Counted from the stretch's first letter, positions 8,883 to 18,014 are shown. The stretch is 64,000 nt of DNA from Halorubellus salinus (GCF_020567525.1 NZ_JAJCVI010000005.1:310001-374000); one strand, 5' to 3'. A program made the numbers and translations. Notes: generated by a model not told the origin, from the sequence alone.

Positions 8883-9308
8883 ATGACCCCATCCACAGCC
8901 AACGACGGTTTGGGTAGACGCGAGGTGCTATCGTCGACGGTGGCGTTTGTCGGGACGGGAATCCTCGCCGGCTGCATGCAACCCGAGGAAACGACCGACT
9001 TCTCCGTCCTGAACGTCACGAAGGAAGCGACGGGCGATGGGTCGATAGCGGTGCGCGTAGTCGTTCGGAACGACGGCGGCGCCGGCGGAACCACGACCAC
9101 GAACGCGAAAGTCGAGTACGATGGGACGACGTACGGCCCCCGCGAGGCCGAGGTCGGTGTGAATCCGTCGAGCCAGAGTGCCGCGACGTTCACGTTCGCC
9201 CTGGATGGAGGAGCCAATGACGACCTCGACGCCTACGACGTGTACGGGCGGGTTCCCGGCCAGGACTGGGTGACTGCAGCCGAGTCCGAGTGGACAGAAG
9301 CGAACTGA
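8883..9308 (+). CDS. Small Tat-type lipoprotein with beta-sandwich-like domain
   Basis: 141 residues beginning MTPSTANDGLGRREVLSSTV. The GRREVL motif and lipobox ILAGC (residues about 28-32) predict a membrane-anchored lipoprotein. The mature part (FSVLNVTKEATGDGSIAVRV, then VVVRNDGGAGGTTTTNAKVE) reads like a single Ig/CARDB-type beta-sandwich, as in many haloarchaeal surface proteins. It follows the frameshifted secreted protein by 13 bp on the same strand, so the two probably form one accessory unit. A longer upstream frame overlaps the previous gene and is rejected. Function unknown. Confidence 0.75.
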   Translation: MTPSTANDGLGRREVLSSTVAFVGTGILAGCMQPEETTDFSVLNVTKEATGDGSIAVRVVVRNDGGAGGTTTTNAKVEYDGTTYGPREAEVGVNPSSQSAATFTFALDGGANDDLDAYDVYGRVPGQDWVTAAESEWTEAN

Positions 9309-9380
9309 AGCCCCGACTCCACCGCTCAGTCCGACGCGACTCTTCGAGCCGCCTCGCGGCTCGCGGCTACGGCCGTTCGC

Positions 9381-10325
9381 TCAGTCGGAGGCCACCCTCC
9401 GGGCGGCCTCCCTGGCCTCCTCGACGCTCTTCCCGTCCCGCAGCACGGCGTCGACGAACAGCTCGCCGGCCTTGTACGACGACCGCACCATCGGGCCGGA
9501 CGCGCAGTAGAGGAAGTCCATCTCGTCCTCCGCGACCGCGCGCCAGGTGTCGAACTCGTCGGGCGTCACGTACCGCTCGACGTCGAGGTGGGTGCGGGAG
9601 GGCTGGAGGTACTGGCCGAGCGTGACGACGTCCAGGTCGATCTCGCGGAGGTCGCTGAGCGTCTGGTAGATCTCGTGGTGGTACTCGCCGACGCCGAGCA
9701 TCAGGCTCGTCTTCGTGTAGATGTCGGACTCGCGGCTCACCTGCTCGAGGACCGACAGCGACTGCTCGTAGCCCGCGCGACGGTCGCGGACGGGGTGCTG
9801 GAGGCGCGAGACGGTCTCGACGTTGTGCGCGAACACGTCCGGGCCGGCGTCGATTATCTTCCGGACGAGTTCGGGGTCGCCCTGGAAGTCCGGCGTGAGC
9901 ACCTCGACGAGGATGCCGGGGTGGCGGCGCTTGATCTCGCGGACGGTCTCCGCGAAGTGCTCGGCGCCCTGGTCGGGGAGGTCGTCCCGGTCGACGCTCG
10001 TGAGGACGACGTAGTCCAGGCCGATCTCGGCGATGGCGTCCGCGACGTTCGCGGGTTCGTCCGGGTCGAGCGGCTCCATCCCGCCCGTCTCGACGTCGCA
10101 GAAGTTACACGTGCGCGAGCATCGGTGGCCCATCAGCATGAACGTCGCCGTGCCGCCGTCGCCCGACCCGTTCCGCCCGCTCCAGCACTCCCCGAGGTTC
10201 GGGCAGTTCGCCTCCTCGCAGACCGTGTTCAGGTCGTGCTCTCGGAGGGTGCGCTTGATGTCCGTGAACTCACGGCCCGACGGCGGCCGCATCTTCAGCC
10301 AGTCGGGCTTCCGCGAGCGACTCAT
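9381..10325 (-). CDS. lipA: Lipoyl synthase
   Basis: Radical-SAM enzyme that inserts two sulfurs into octanoyl groups on lipoyl domains such as that of the E2 encoded at 3.4-5.0 kb. The 314-residue product starts MSRSRKPDWLKMRPPSG. It has the auxiliary-cluster cysteines in NTVCEEANCPNLGECW, the radical-SAM motif CSRTCNFCDV (CxxxCxxC), and the C-terminal SSYKAGELF with the conserved serine ligand (RSSYKAGE). The length fits the family. The ATG at 10325 is chosen because upstream codons are non-conserved and overlap the next gene. Its proximity to the 2-oxoacid dehydrogenase genes supports a shared pathway. Confidence 0.95.
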   Translation of the reverse strand: MSRSRKPDWLKMRPPSGREFTDIKRTLREHDLNTVCEEANCPNLGECWSGRNGSGDGGTATFMLMGHRCSRTCNFCDVETGGMEPLDPDEPANVADAIAEIGLDYVVLTSVDRDDLPDQGAEHFAETVREIKRRHPGILVEVLTPDFQGDPELVRKIIDAGPDVFAHNVETVSRLQHPVRDRRAGYEQSLSVLEQVSRESDIYTKTSLMLGVGEYHHEIYQTLSDLREIDLDVVTLGQYLQPSRTHLDVERYVTPDEFDTWRAVAEDEMDFLYCASGPMVRSSYKAGELFVDAVLRDGKSVEEAREAARRVASD

Positions 10326-10350
10326 GACAGAAACTGCGGGATGGGATGGG

Positions 10351-11562
10351 TTAAAGCGTGGGGTTCCTCGCGTCCGCGGTCGCCGCGAGCCAGTCCGCGG
10401 GGGCGTTCGCGAACGCGGTGACGGCGTCGCGGACGTCGTCGCCGTGCCCGAAGACGAGGTGACCGCCGGTCTCGTACGCACGGAGTGCGGCGTTCGGGGC
10501 GCGGTCGGCGAACCGGGCGGCGGCCTCGTAGTCCGCGAGCGGGTCGTCCTCTGCGTGGACGACGAGCGTCGGGACGTCGAGGTGGGCGGGGTCGTAGTCG
10601 TCGGCGTGCTCGACGACGTGCGGGTTCGTGAACGAGGTGTCGATGGCGATGCCCTCGCGGCGTGGGGCGACGGGGAACAGCGTCTCGAAGAGGGCGTCGA
10701 CGCGGTCGCGGTCCGCGTCGGCGGCGGCCGCCCAGTCGTCGCTCGAGACGCCGAACGTGCGGCGGAGGAGCCAGGGGGCGCGGGAGCGCAGCAGCCAGAA
10801 GGTGGGGTCGCGCAGGAGTGGCGCGGGTGGACCCGTGGGGCCGTCGTGGTCGTCGGTCGCGTCGGCGGGCGGCGTCCCGGCGGCGAGGAGGACGAGCGCG
10901 CGCGTTCGCTCGGGGTGGTCGAGCGCGAACCGGATGGCGGCGGCGGCGCCCGCCGAGGTGCCGACGACGACAGCGTCGTCGACGTCGAGGTCGTCGAGGA
11001 GTTCGGCGAACGCGCGCGCTTGCGTCGCCGGCGACGGGTACGTCGGGACGTCGGAGCCGAGGTACCCGAAGCGCGACGGGGCGACGATGCGAGCGTCGTC
11101 GACGAGGCTGTTCCCGATCTGCATCGCCTGGTCGGAGCCGCCGACGATGCCGTGCGAGACGAGGACGGGCACGCCGGTGCCGCGGTCGCGGTATTCGACG
11201 TCGCCGACGGGCGTGTGCGCGACGTGGTGCTCGGTCGGGGCGACGCGAGCGTACGCGGCGTCGCGCTCGCGCCGGTAGGTGGCGTACTCGCGGGCGAGCA
11301 CGGTGAACGCGGTGGCGCCTCCGGCGACGGCTATCGCGACCAGGGCGCCGGTCCGGGTCGGTTCGCTCGGCACCAGGTCGACGGTGTCGTCGCCGGCGGC
11401 GTCGGCAGGGGGTTCGTCGGAACGGAAGCGCTCGGGGATGATTCGGTCGAGCATCGCGCCGCCGGCGGTGACGCGGTCGAGCATCGCGCCGCTGGGGGTG
11501 ACGCGGTCGAGCATCGCGCCGCCGGCGGTGACGCGGTCGGGGGTAGGGCGGTCGGCGGACAT
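10351..11562 (-). CDS. Membrane-anchored alpha/beta hydrolase with N-terminal repeats
   Basis: 403 residues. The N-terminus is three copies of a ten-residue unit of the DRVTAGGAML type, then a single membrane segment (TRTGALVAIAVAGGATAFTV, residues about 69-90). The hydrolase domain follows: oxyanion-hole HGIVGG, nucleophile elbow VVGTSAGAA (Ser), acidic residue in HAEDDPLADY, and catalytic His in GGHLVFGHGDD, so the triad is complete. Substrate unknown. The stop lies 25 bp upstream of the lipA start and the strand is the same, so it may be co-transcribed with lipA. Confidence 0.85.
   Translation of the reverse strand: MSADRPTPDRVTAGGAMLDRVTPSGAMLDRVTAGGAMLDRIIPERFRSDEPPADAAGDDTVDLVPSEPTRTGALVAIAVAGGATAFTVLAREYATYRRERDAAYARVAPTEHHVAHTPVGDVEYRDRGTGVPVLVSHGIVGGSDQAMQIGNSLVDDARIVAPSRFGYLGSDVPTYPSPATQARAFAELLDDLDVDDAVVVGTSAGAAAAIRFALDHPERTRALVLLAAGTPPADATDDHDGPTGPPAPLLRDPTFWLLRSRAPWLLRRTFGVSSDDWAAAADADRDRVDALFETLFPVAPRREGIAIDTSFTNPHVVEHADDYDPAHLDVPTLVVHAEDDPLADYEAAARFADRAPNAALRAYETGGHLVFGHGDDVRDAVTAFANAPADWLAATADARNPTL
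11444..11537. repeat. Three 30-bp tandem repeats in the hydrolase N-terminus
   Basis: Units begin at 11444, 11474 and 11504 and differ at only a few bases. Each encodes ten residues (DRVT[AP][GS]GAML), so copy-number change keeps the frame. Confidence 0.9.
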
Positions 11563-11751
11563 CGTCGTTCGCGTATGTGTTCGGCGCGAGAGCGTGTATG
11601 TCGTTCGCGTGATTCCCGCCGCACGGGAACAGCGACCGCCGGTTCGTCCTCGGTTCGGGCCTGCTATGTCAGGTCGAATAGGCCCTCGGTAAATCCAATC
11701 GCCATTTCCGATAGAGTTTAGTGAGTGGTGTGCACCATATTGCCAAAGGAA

Positions 11752-13170
11752 ATGCTAGATGTCTCCACGGAGGACATCACCGACGGGTCCATCCTCCGCT
11801 CCCTCCTCCTCCTCGCCACCCCATTGGTCCTCCAGAACGTCGTTCAATTCGCCCAGCTGATCGTCGACGCCATCTTCCTCGGTCGCGTCGGCGAGACCGC
11901 CGTCGCCGCCGTCGGGTTCGTCTTCCCGCTCACGAGCGTGATGCTCGCGGTCATCGTCATGCCGTACGTCGGCACGCAGGTCGTCGTCAGTCAACGCGTC
12001 GGGGGCGGAGACCGGTCCGGTGCCCGTCGCGTCGCCGTCAACGGCGTCGCGCTCGCGCTCGTCGTCGCCCTCCCCGTGCTCGCCGCCGTCCTCTTCGTCG
12101 GGCCGCCACTCGTCGACGCTGCCGTCGCGTTCCTGAACCCGACCGACGGCATCGCCGACCCCGCGAGCATCTACCTCGTCACGTACGCGCTCGCCGTCCC
12201 GTTCATCGCGGTGTCGGACACGCTCGAGGGCGCGTTCGTCGGGTGGGGTGACTCGCGAGCGGCGCTGTACGTGAACGTCGTCGCGGTCGCCGTGAACCTC
12301 GCACTCGACCCCGTCCTCATCTTCGGGTGGGACGCCATCGGGATGCCCGCGTACGGCGTGCAAGGTGCGGCGCTCGCGACCGCCATCGGGTACGCCGCCG
12401 GGATGGCGCTCGTCGTCGGGTTCACCGTCGGCCTCCGGGACACGTTCACGCTCTCGCGCGACGACCTCGCGTTCGACGCCGGCGCGTGGCGAGAGCTCGT
12501 CGACGTCGGGTACCCGAACTCGATCCAGCGCGTGTCGAAGGACGGCGTGAAGGTCGCGATGGTCGCACTCGTCTTCTACGCCGGCGGCGGGGCGGCGATG
12601 GCGGCGTACACCATCGGCGTCCGCGTCTCCGCTATCGCGTGGATCCCCGCGAGCGGCCTCCAGCAGGCCGCCCAGAGCGTCGTCGGCCAGAACCTCGGTG
12701 CGGGGAATCCGTCGCGCGCGAAGGAGACGACGTGGACGGGCGTCGCCATCGCGGCGGTCGGCCTCGGCGGCATCGGCGTCGTCCAGTGGTTCGTCCCGGA
12801 GGCGCTCGCGACGCTGTTCATCCCCGACGTGTCCGGTGACGCGCTCCGGTACACGGTCGCGTACCTCCAGATCCTCGCGGTCGGCTACTGGGCGATCGGC
12901 GCGAGCTACCTCCTCCAGGGCGGCTTCAACGCGGCCCGACGCACGCGAACGAGTCTCGTCGCGAGCCTCGCACAGAACTGGGGGGTGCGCCTCCCGATCG
13001 CGGTCGTCGGCATCGGCCTCCTCGGCGGTGGCGCCATCGCGGCGTTCTGGGCGGTGACGCTCTCGAACGTCGCGGTCGCACTCGGCCTCGCCGCGTACTA
13101 CCGGTACAAGACGAGTAACGGGATGCTCGACCGCGCCGCCGAGACCGCGACCGAAGCGAGCAGCGCGTAG
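11752..13170 (+). CDS. MATE family multidrug/Na+ antiporter
   Basis: 472 residues with about twelve hydrophobic segments in the MATE arrangement. The N-half shows PLVLQNVVQFAQLIVDAIFL and GRVGETAVAAVGFVFP; the C-half shows GYPNSIQRVSKDG and ASGLQQAAQSVVGQNLGAGN, matching the family's two-fold repeat. It should export cationic compounds in exchange for Na+ or H+ at the cytoplasmic membrane. The ATG at 11752, preceded by AAAGGA, is preferred to a GTG at 11725. It is monocistronic, divergent from the hydrolase. A second MATE gene lies at 61477. Confidence 0.92.
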   Translation: MLDVSTEDITDGSILRSLLLLATPLVLQNVVQFAQLIVDAIFLGRVGETAVAAVGFVFPLTSVMLAVIVMPYVGTQVVVSQRVGGGDRSGARRVAVNGVALALVVALPVLAAVLFVGPPLVDAAVAFLNPTDGIADPASIYLVTYALAVPFIAVSDTLEGAFVGWGDSRAALYVNVVAVAVNLALDPVLIFGWDAIGMPAYGVQGAALATAIGYAAGMALVVGFTVGLRDTFTLSRDDLAFDAGAWRELVDVGYPNSIQRVSKDGVKVAMVALVFYAGGGAAMAAYTIGVRVSAIAWIPASGLQQAAQSVVGQNLGAGNPSRAKETTWTGVAIAAVGLGGIGVVQWFVPEALATLFIPDVSGDALRYTVAYLQILAVGYWAIGASYLLQGGFNAARRTRTSLVASLAQNWGVRLPIAVVGIGLLGGGAIAAFWAVTLSNVAVALGLAAYYRYKTSNGMLDRAAETATEASSA

Positions 13171-13249
13171 CCGGACGGTCGACCGCGACGCGGACTCGGT
13201 AGTTGGACGGCCGACACGACTATACTCGTCGCCGTTCGCCCCTTAGTGA

Positions 13250-13687
13250 ATGCGAGACAGGGAGTGTCCCATCGAGGAGTGCTCGGCGACGGTCCGGTTC
13301 GAGTCGCCGGTGGTCGAGGTGACCCCGCGATACCGCCTGCACGACCTCGGTGAGGTCGACGAGTTCGCGACGTGTCCGGACTGCGACGCCGAGGTCGCGG
13401 GGTACTATCCCGAGACCGAGCCCGAGGGCGGGGACGTGGAACTCATCCTCGACGTCGACGACGAGGACGACGAGGACGCTGACGCGACCGCGGACGAGCG
13501 TGACGCGTCCGCTGCCGGGTTCGACGCGGCGACCGACGACTTCGACGACCCTGACGACGTGCTCGACGACCCTGACGACGTGCTCGACGACCCTGACGAC
13601 GAGGAGGCGAGCGGCGATGACGCGACCATCGACGCGGACGACGCGGACGCCGTCTTCGGGTCGGTCGACGACGAGCACGAGCGGTAG
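13250..13687 (+). CDS. Small zinc-finger-like protein with acidic repeat tail
   Basis: 145 residues. The N-terminus has two cysteine pairs (CPIEEC and CPDC) separated by about 35 residues, suggesting a Zn-binding module similar to haloarchaeal DUF-type mini zinc fingers. From residue 65 the protein is almost entirely Asp/Glu with a repeated DDPDDVL unit. It precedes the helicase gene by 74 bp on the same strand. Function unknown; a nucleic-acid or protein-interaction role is conceivable but unsupported. Confidence 0.72.
   Translation: MRDRECPIEECSATVRFESPVVEVTPRYRLHDLGEVDEFATCPDCDAEVAGYYPETEPEGGDVELILDVDDEDDEDADATADERDASAAGFDAATDDFDDPDDVLDDPDDVLDDPDDEEASGDDATIDADDADAVFGSVDDEHER
13544..13600. 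repeat. 21-bp tandem repeat (2.7 copies)
   Basis: Units at 13544 and 13565 plus a partial at 13586 encode DDPDDVL in frame, in the acidic tail of the preceding gene. Confidence 0.9.
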
Positions 13688-13761
13688 GGGTCGTCGACGA
13701 CGCGGCGGTGCGACCCGGGACGGAAACGACTTTGAGGCGCGCTCACTCGGTACCTATCAGG

Positions 13762-16107
13762 ATGGAGGTCGCCGAGGTCGTCCCGGAGTTCGCCGACGCG
13801 TTCGCGTTCGAGGAGTTCAATCCGATGCAGCGCGAGGCCTTGCCCGCGTTGCTCGAACGCGACGACAACGTCGTCGCGAGCGCGCCGACCGCGAGCGGGA
13901 AGACCGCGCTCGCCGAGCTCGCGATTTGTGACGCGCTCGCCGACGGCGGCACCGCGCTGTTCGTCGCGCCGATGCGCGCGCTCACGAACGAGAAGGAGAG
14001 CGAGTGGGAGCGCTTCGAGGACCTCGGGTACTCGGTGTACGTCGTCACGGGCGAACGCGACCTGAACCCGCGTCGGGCGCGGCACGCGGACGTGCTCGTG
14101 ATGACGCCCGAGAAGCTCGATTCGGCGACCCGCAAGCACGATTCGGCGCGGTACGACTTCGTGACGGACGTGGACGTCGTCGTCATCGACGAGGTCCACC
14201 TCCTGGATTCGGACAAGCGCGGGCCGGTGCTGGAGGTGACGGTGTCGCGGCTGCGGCGGCTCTGCGACCCGCGCGTCGTGGCGCTGTCGGCGACGATGCC
14301 GAACGTCGAGGACGTCGCGGCGTGGCTGGACGCCCCGCCGGAGTGCACGTTCGAGTTCAACGAATCGTATCGGCCCGTGGAGTTGAACGCGGGCGTGAAG
14401 ACGTACACGCACGGCGACAACTCGTTCGCGGACAAGTACCGGCGGCTGTACCGGGCGCTCGACCTCGCGGAACCGCACGTGCGCGAGGACGGGCAGGCGC
14501 TCGTGTTCGTCTCCTCGCGCCAGGACACCGTGCAGGCCGCGAAGAAAGCCAGGGACGAGGTCGCCGAACGCGACATCCCGATGGGCACCAGAGGGGACTA
14601 CGACTTCCACACGGACGCGAAGGAGCTGCAGAACGAGACGCTGAAGAACAGCGTGCTCGATGGGGTGGCGTTCCATCACGCGGGCCTGTCGAAGGGCGAC
14701 AAGGACCGCGTCGAGCAGTGGTTCAAGGAGGGCAAGATTCAGATACTGTTCTCGACGTCGACGCTCGCGTGGGGCGTGAACCTCCCCGCCAGGTGCGTCG
14801 TCATCCGGGACACGAAGCTCCACGACCCGCTCGAGGGCGAGGTCGACATGAGTCCGCTCGACGTCCTCCAGATGCTCGGGCGTGCGGGCCGTCCGGGGTA
14901 CGACGACGTCGGGTACGGCTGGGTGGTGTGCGACCGCGCGGACGCCGACAAGTACCGGCGCCTGCTGCGGGAGGGCAAGGACATCGAGTCGCGGCTCGCG
15001 GACAATCTGGACGCGCACCTGAACGCGGAGATCGCGATGGGCACGATCAGGGACCTCGAGGACGTGATGTCGTGGCTGGAGACGACGTTCTACTACGTGC
15101 GGGCGTCGTCGGCGCCCGACCGGTACGACTTCGAGGGGCTCCGCGAGTACGTCCGCGAGAAACTGGAGGCGCTCGTCGACGGCGGGTTCGTGGCCGCGAG
15201 CGAGGACCTGTCGCTGTCCGCGACGAGCCTGGGGATGCTCGCGTCGAAGTTCTACCTGCGGCTCGATACGGCGGCGCGGTTCCGCGAGCTGGCGACGCGG
15301 GACGCGAGGATCGACGAGGACGCGGTCCTGGGTGCGGTGGCGACGGCGACGGAGTTCGATTCGGTGAGTGCACGCCAGAGCGAGAAGGAGGCGGTGGACG
15401 CGGTGCTCGTCGGTCGGGACACGGGCGAGATGGACCCGGGGCAGCGGAAGGTGCTCGCCATCGTGCAGTCGACGATGACGGGGTCGACGCCCGCCGAGTT
15501 GCGCTCGGACGCGTGGGTCATCAAGCAGAACGCGCTCCGCTTGCTGGGGGCGTGCCGGGCGTTCCTCGAACGGTTCGCGGACGGGCACGCGGCGAACGTC
15601 GCGGAGCGCGTCGCCGCGAGAGTCGAGAACGGCGTCTCGGGGGACGCGGTCGGGCTCACCGCCGTTGACGGCGTCGGGTCGGGCCGGGCGAGCAAGCTCG
15701 CGAAGGAGGGCTATTCGACGCCGGGCGACCTGACCATCGGCGGCGTCGAGGACCTCGTGAACGCGGGGCTCTCGGAGGGCGTCGCCGAACGCGTCCACGA
15801 GTCCGCGAGCGACCTCCCGGCGCCCCGCGTCGAGTGGGGCGCGTTCCCGGATCGTATCGCGCGCGGCGAGAACGACCACCGGGAGGTGCGCGTGGTGAAC
15901 GACGGCGGCGGCGCGAACGCGCACCTCCGCGTGACCGTCAACGGCGTGGAGATGACCGAGACGGAGACGTACCTCGGCGACGACGCGACCCTTCCGGTCG
16001 CGGTGTTCGGCGCGAACGACGACGAACTCACGTACGAGGTCTCTATCGCGTTGCCCGACCACCCGCTCGTCCCGGTCGCGGAGACGCGGACGGTGGAGGT
16101 GGAGTAG
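13762..16107 (+). CDS. Ski2/Hel308-like DEAD/DEAH helicase
   Basis: 781 residues from the ATG at 13762. Motif I PTASGKT at 42-48, motif II DEVH at 143-146, motif III SAT at 176-178, motif VI within QMLGRAGRPGYDD. C-terminal to the two RecA domains come a winged-helix/ratchet region, a helix-hairpin-helix segment (LTAVDGVGSGRASKLAKEGY) and, from about residue 700, a beta-rich domain resembling the Ig-like module of Brr2/Sec63 proteins (REVRVVNDGGGANAHLRVTV). It is a paralogue of the genuine hel308 at 38757. An RNA or DNA remodelling role is expected; substrate unknown. It is followed after two bases by a small membrane-protein gene. Confidence 0.9.
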   Translation: MEVAEVVPEFADAFAFEEFNPMQREALPALLERDDNVVASAPTASGKTALAELAICDALADGGTALFVAPMRALTNEKESEWERFEDLGYSVYVVTGERDLNPRRARHADVLVMTPEKLDSATRKHDSARYDFVTDVDVVVIDEVHLLDSDKRGPVLEVTVSRLRRLCDPRVVALSATMPNVEDVAAWLDAPPECTFEFNESYRPVELNAGVKTYTHGDNSFADKYRRLYRALDLAEPHVREDGQALVFVSSRQDTVQAAKKARDEVAERDIPMGTRGDYDFHTDAKELQNETLKNSVLDGVAFHHAGLSKGDKDRVEQWFKEGKIQILFSTSTLAWGVNLPARCVVIRDTKLHDPLEGEVDMSPLDVLQMLGRAGRPGYDDVGYGWVVCDRADADKYRRLLREGKDIESRLADNLDAHLNAEIAMGTIRDLEDVMSWLETTFYYVRASSAPDRYDFEGLREYVREKLEALVDGGFVAASEDLSLSATSLGMLASKFYLRLDTAARFRELATRDARIDEDAVLGAVATATEFDSVSARQSEKEAVDAVLVGRDTGEMDPGQRKVLAIVQSTMTGSTPAELRSDAWVIKQNALRLLGACRAFLERFADGHAANVAERVAARVENGVSGDAVGLTAVDGVGSGRASKLAKEGYSTPGDLTIGGVEDLVNAGLSEGVAERVHESASDLPAPRVEWGAFPDRIARGENDHREVRVVNDGGGANAHLRVTVNGVEMTETETYLGDDATLPVAVFGANDDELTYEVSIALPDHPLVPVAETRTVEVE

Positions 16108-16109
16108 CC

Positions 16110-16562
16110 GTGGGGGCGGCCGACCCGAGCGAGGAGTCCGCGACCGACCGCATCACCGGCGCCGACCCACCCGGTTCCGACGGTGCAGCCGATGCCGACG
16201 ACGATGCGCCCGCAACCGACGCCGAGGAGCGCGTCGACGTCGTCTGGTTCCCCGCGGACGACGACTACGTCGTGGTCGCCGCGGGCGACGGCGACCGCGC
16301 CGTGAACTTCCACCGGTACGGCCGGTTGATCGTCGCGGGCATCGGCGCGCTCTTCGCGACGCTTGGCGTCGTCATCTTCCACGGGTTCGTCACGTCGAAC
16401 ACGAGCCTCGCGTGGCCGACCTCGGGCATCGTCTTCGGCGCTGGCGCGCTCGCTGCGACCGCGTACGTCTACTGGCGGTACGACCCCGAGCCAGCGCCCG
16501 AGGTCGTCGCGCGCGACGAACCCGTCGACAGCGCGAGAGACGAGTTCGACTTCGAGGACTGA
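16110..16562 (+). CDS. Hypothetical membrane protein, two TM segments
   Basis: 150 residues from a GTG at 16110, two bases after the helicase stop, so translation is probably coupled. An acidic N-terminus (about 45 residues) precedes VDVVWFPADDDYVVVAAGDG, then two hydrophobic helices (LIVAGIGALFATLGVVIF and GIVFGAGALAATAYVYW), then an acidic tail ending FDFED. I do not recognise a family beyond haloarchaeal conserved-hypothetical type. A hairpin terminator follows. Confidence 0.75.
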   Translation: MGAADPSEESATDRITGADPPGSDGAADADDDAPATDAEERVDVVWFPADDDYVVVAAGDGDRAVNFHRYGRLIVAGIGALFATLGVVIFHGFVTSNTSLAWPTSGIVFGAGALAATAYVYWRYDPEPAPEVVARDEPVDSARDEFDFED

Positions 16563-16578
16563 CCGACTGGCCGGCATA

Positions 16579-16604
16579 CGGCGACCGCCAGGTCGCCGTT
16601 TCTT
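16579..16604. terminator. Hairpin terminator between convergent genes
   Basis: An 8-bp stem (CGGCGACC / GGTCGCCG) with loop GCCA, followed by TTTCTT, lies between the convergent genes ending at 16562 and 16638. Confidence 0.55.
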
Positions 16605-16637
16605 GGGTGGATTGACTCGACTCGCAAGCGGCTCTCG

Positions 16638-17195
16638 TCACTCCTCGGCGGTGTGCTCGACGTAGTCGTACCGCTCGACGAACACCGGGTAGTCGATGGT
16701 CCACTCCTGCTCCTGGAGTGGCACTGTCACGGTCACGGTCGTCGGGAGCGTCTCGACGAGTTCGGTGGTCGAGAGCCCGGGCTCGATGGTCCCCGTCTCG
16801 AAGTCCTTCCGGTGGGTCTGGTGACGGGCGAACGCACGGGTGTCTCGACCCTCGCCCTCGGTTCCGACGCGGACGCCGGGACGGTCGAACAGTGACGGCT
16901 CGAACCGGTTGCCGAGAACCACCTCCACCGTTCGCTCGCCCTCCCAGGCCGCCCACACGACCGGGTCGTAGTGGTACGTGTCGGTGGCGTCCTGATATCG
17001 AACGGTATCGTTCCCGGCGACGTATTCGTGGTCCAGCGGCCAGCCGTCGAGCGTTCGACTGACGGGGTCGCCGGTGGCGCGCATCCGTTCACCGTGTTCG
17101 AGCGGCGGGTCGTCGTCGAACACGCTGGAGACGCATCCGCTGGTCGCGGCGAGCGCACCGCTGAGGAGGGCGAGGGCGCGACGGCGGGAGGGCAT
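16638..17195 (-). CDS. Tat-type lipoprotein, unknown function
   Basis: 185 residues: MPSRRRALALLSGALAATSG, an RR motif, then lipobox ATSGC. The mature portion has conserved-looking aromatic stretches (DTYHYDPVVWAAWEGERTVE, WTIDYPVFVERYDYVEH) but no domain I recognise. Predicted to be exported folded and anchored on the outer face of the membrane. It stands alone on this strand. Confidence 0.78.
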   Translation of the reverse strand: MPSRRRALALLSGALAATSGCVSSVFDDDPPLEHGERMRATGDPVSRTLDGWPLDHEYVAGNDTVRYQDATDTYHYDPVVWAAWEGERTVEVVLGNRFEPSLFDRPGVRVGTEGEGRDTRAFARHQTHRKDFETGTIEPGLSTTELVETLPTTVTVTVPLQEQEWTIDYPVFVERYDYVEHTAEE

Positions 17196-17304
17196 GCGCG
17201 ACGGATGTGGCCGCGCCGACCAAGTGTTTTGGGGTGGCGTGACGTCGACCGTTCGCGCTGCGAGGACCGCAACCTACACGCCGCGGGGGCGTCTCGCCCC
17301 GTGT

Positions 17305-17583
17305 ATGTCTCCGACCGTCGACGACCTCCGGAACGAGATCCGCGTCGCGACTGGCCGTCACGAACGCCTCGTCTCCACGGGGTTCACGAAGGAGGCGCTC
17401 GCCGCCGTCTGTACCGAACTCGGGTACGACGTCGGCGACGGCGGGTTGCCGGCGAAGGAACTGATGCGGGCGGAGATCCGCTCGCGCGTCGGGCTCGTGG
17501 ACGACGCGGACCCCGAGTCCGAGGGGGGCGCGTTCCGGAAGGCGGACCTCGAAGCCATCGCGGACGCGGTCCGCGAGGACTAG
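17305..17583 (+). CDS. Small hypothetical protein
   Basis: 92 residues from an ATG at 17305 (MSPTVDDLRNEIRVATGRHE). Predicted helical and acidic, with no signal peptide, membrane segment or cysteine pair. The third-position composition is strongly coding. I do not recognise the family. Confidence 0.65.
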   Translation: MSPTVDDLRNEIRVATGRHERLVSTGFTKEALAAVCTELGYDVGDGGLPAKELMRAEIRSRVGLVDDADPESEGGAFRKADLEAIADAVRED

Positions 17584-17682
17584 TCCCGAGTCGAGCGCTC
17601 GCGAGGCCCGCGGCATCGTTTAGCAGGCCCTGAGAATCCACGCCGGGGGTCTTTGCCGAGGGACACTGATAACAGTATACGT

Positions 17683-17994
17683 ATGTGTTCGGACACTGAT
17701 CCGCAGATGGTCGACGCGCTGCACCGGTGTCTCGAGCACCCGGTTCGTCGCGCCGTCCTGTGCGCGCTGGCGGAGCAGACCGAGGAGGTGACGACGCTCG
17801 ACGCGCTCGTCGACACGCTCGACGAGACGATGGCGGGCGGCGAGGACCAACTCCGGATCGAACTCCATCACGTGCACCTGCCGAAGCTCTGTGCGCTCGA
17901 CGCCGTCGAGTTCGACTACCGGAGCGGCGCCGTCCGGTTCCACCCGGAGTCGGCGACGTCGCGGTTCGTCGAGCAGGAGCTGACGAACGACTGA
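17683..17994 (+). CDS. Winged-helix protein, DUF7344-like
   Basis: 103 residues from the ATG at 17683 (MCSDTDPQMVDALHRCLEHP). The sequence HPVRRAVLCALAEQ, an acidic/hydrophobic helix, then LRIELHHVHLPKLCALDAVE and a basic wing (FDYRSGAVRFHP) match the haloarchaeal DUF7344 helix-turn-helix pattern, where LxHxHLPxL is typical. Likely a transcriptional regulator; target unknown. An alternative upstream ATG at 17653 adds ten unlikely residues. Confidence 0.8.
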   Translation: MCSDTDPQMVDALHRCLEHPVRRAVLCALAEQTEEVTTLDALVDTLDETMAGGEDQLRIELHHVHLPKLCALDAVEFDYRSGAVRFHPESATSRFVEQELTND

Positions 17995-18014
17995 GACGAC
18001 GCACCGGACCGCCG

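Noticed and set aside
13405-16062. 885-codon minus-strand frame opposite the helicase
   Set aside because: Antisense shadow caused by strong third-position G+C bias; the plus strand encodes a complete helicase.
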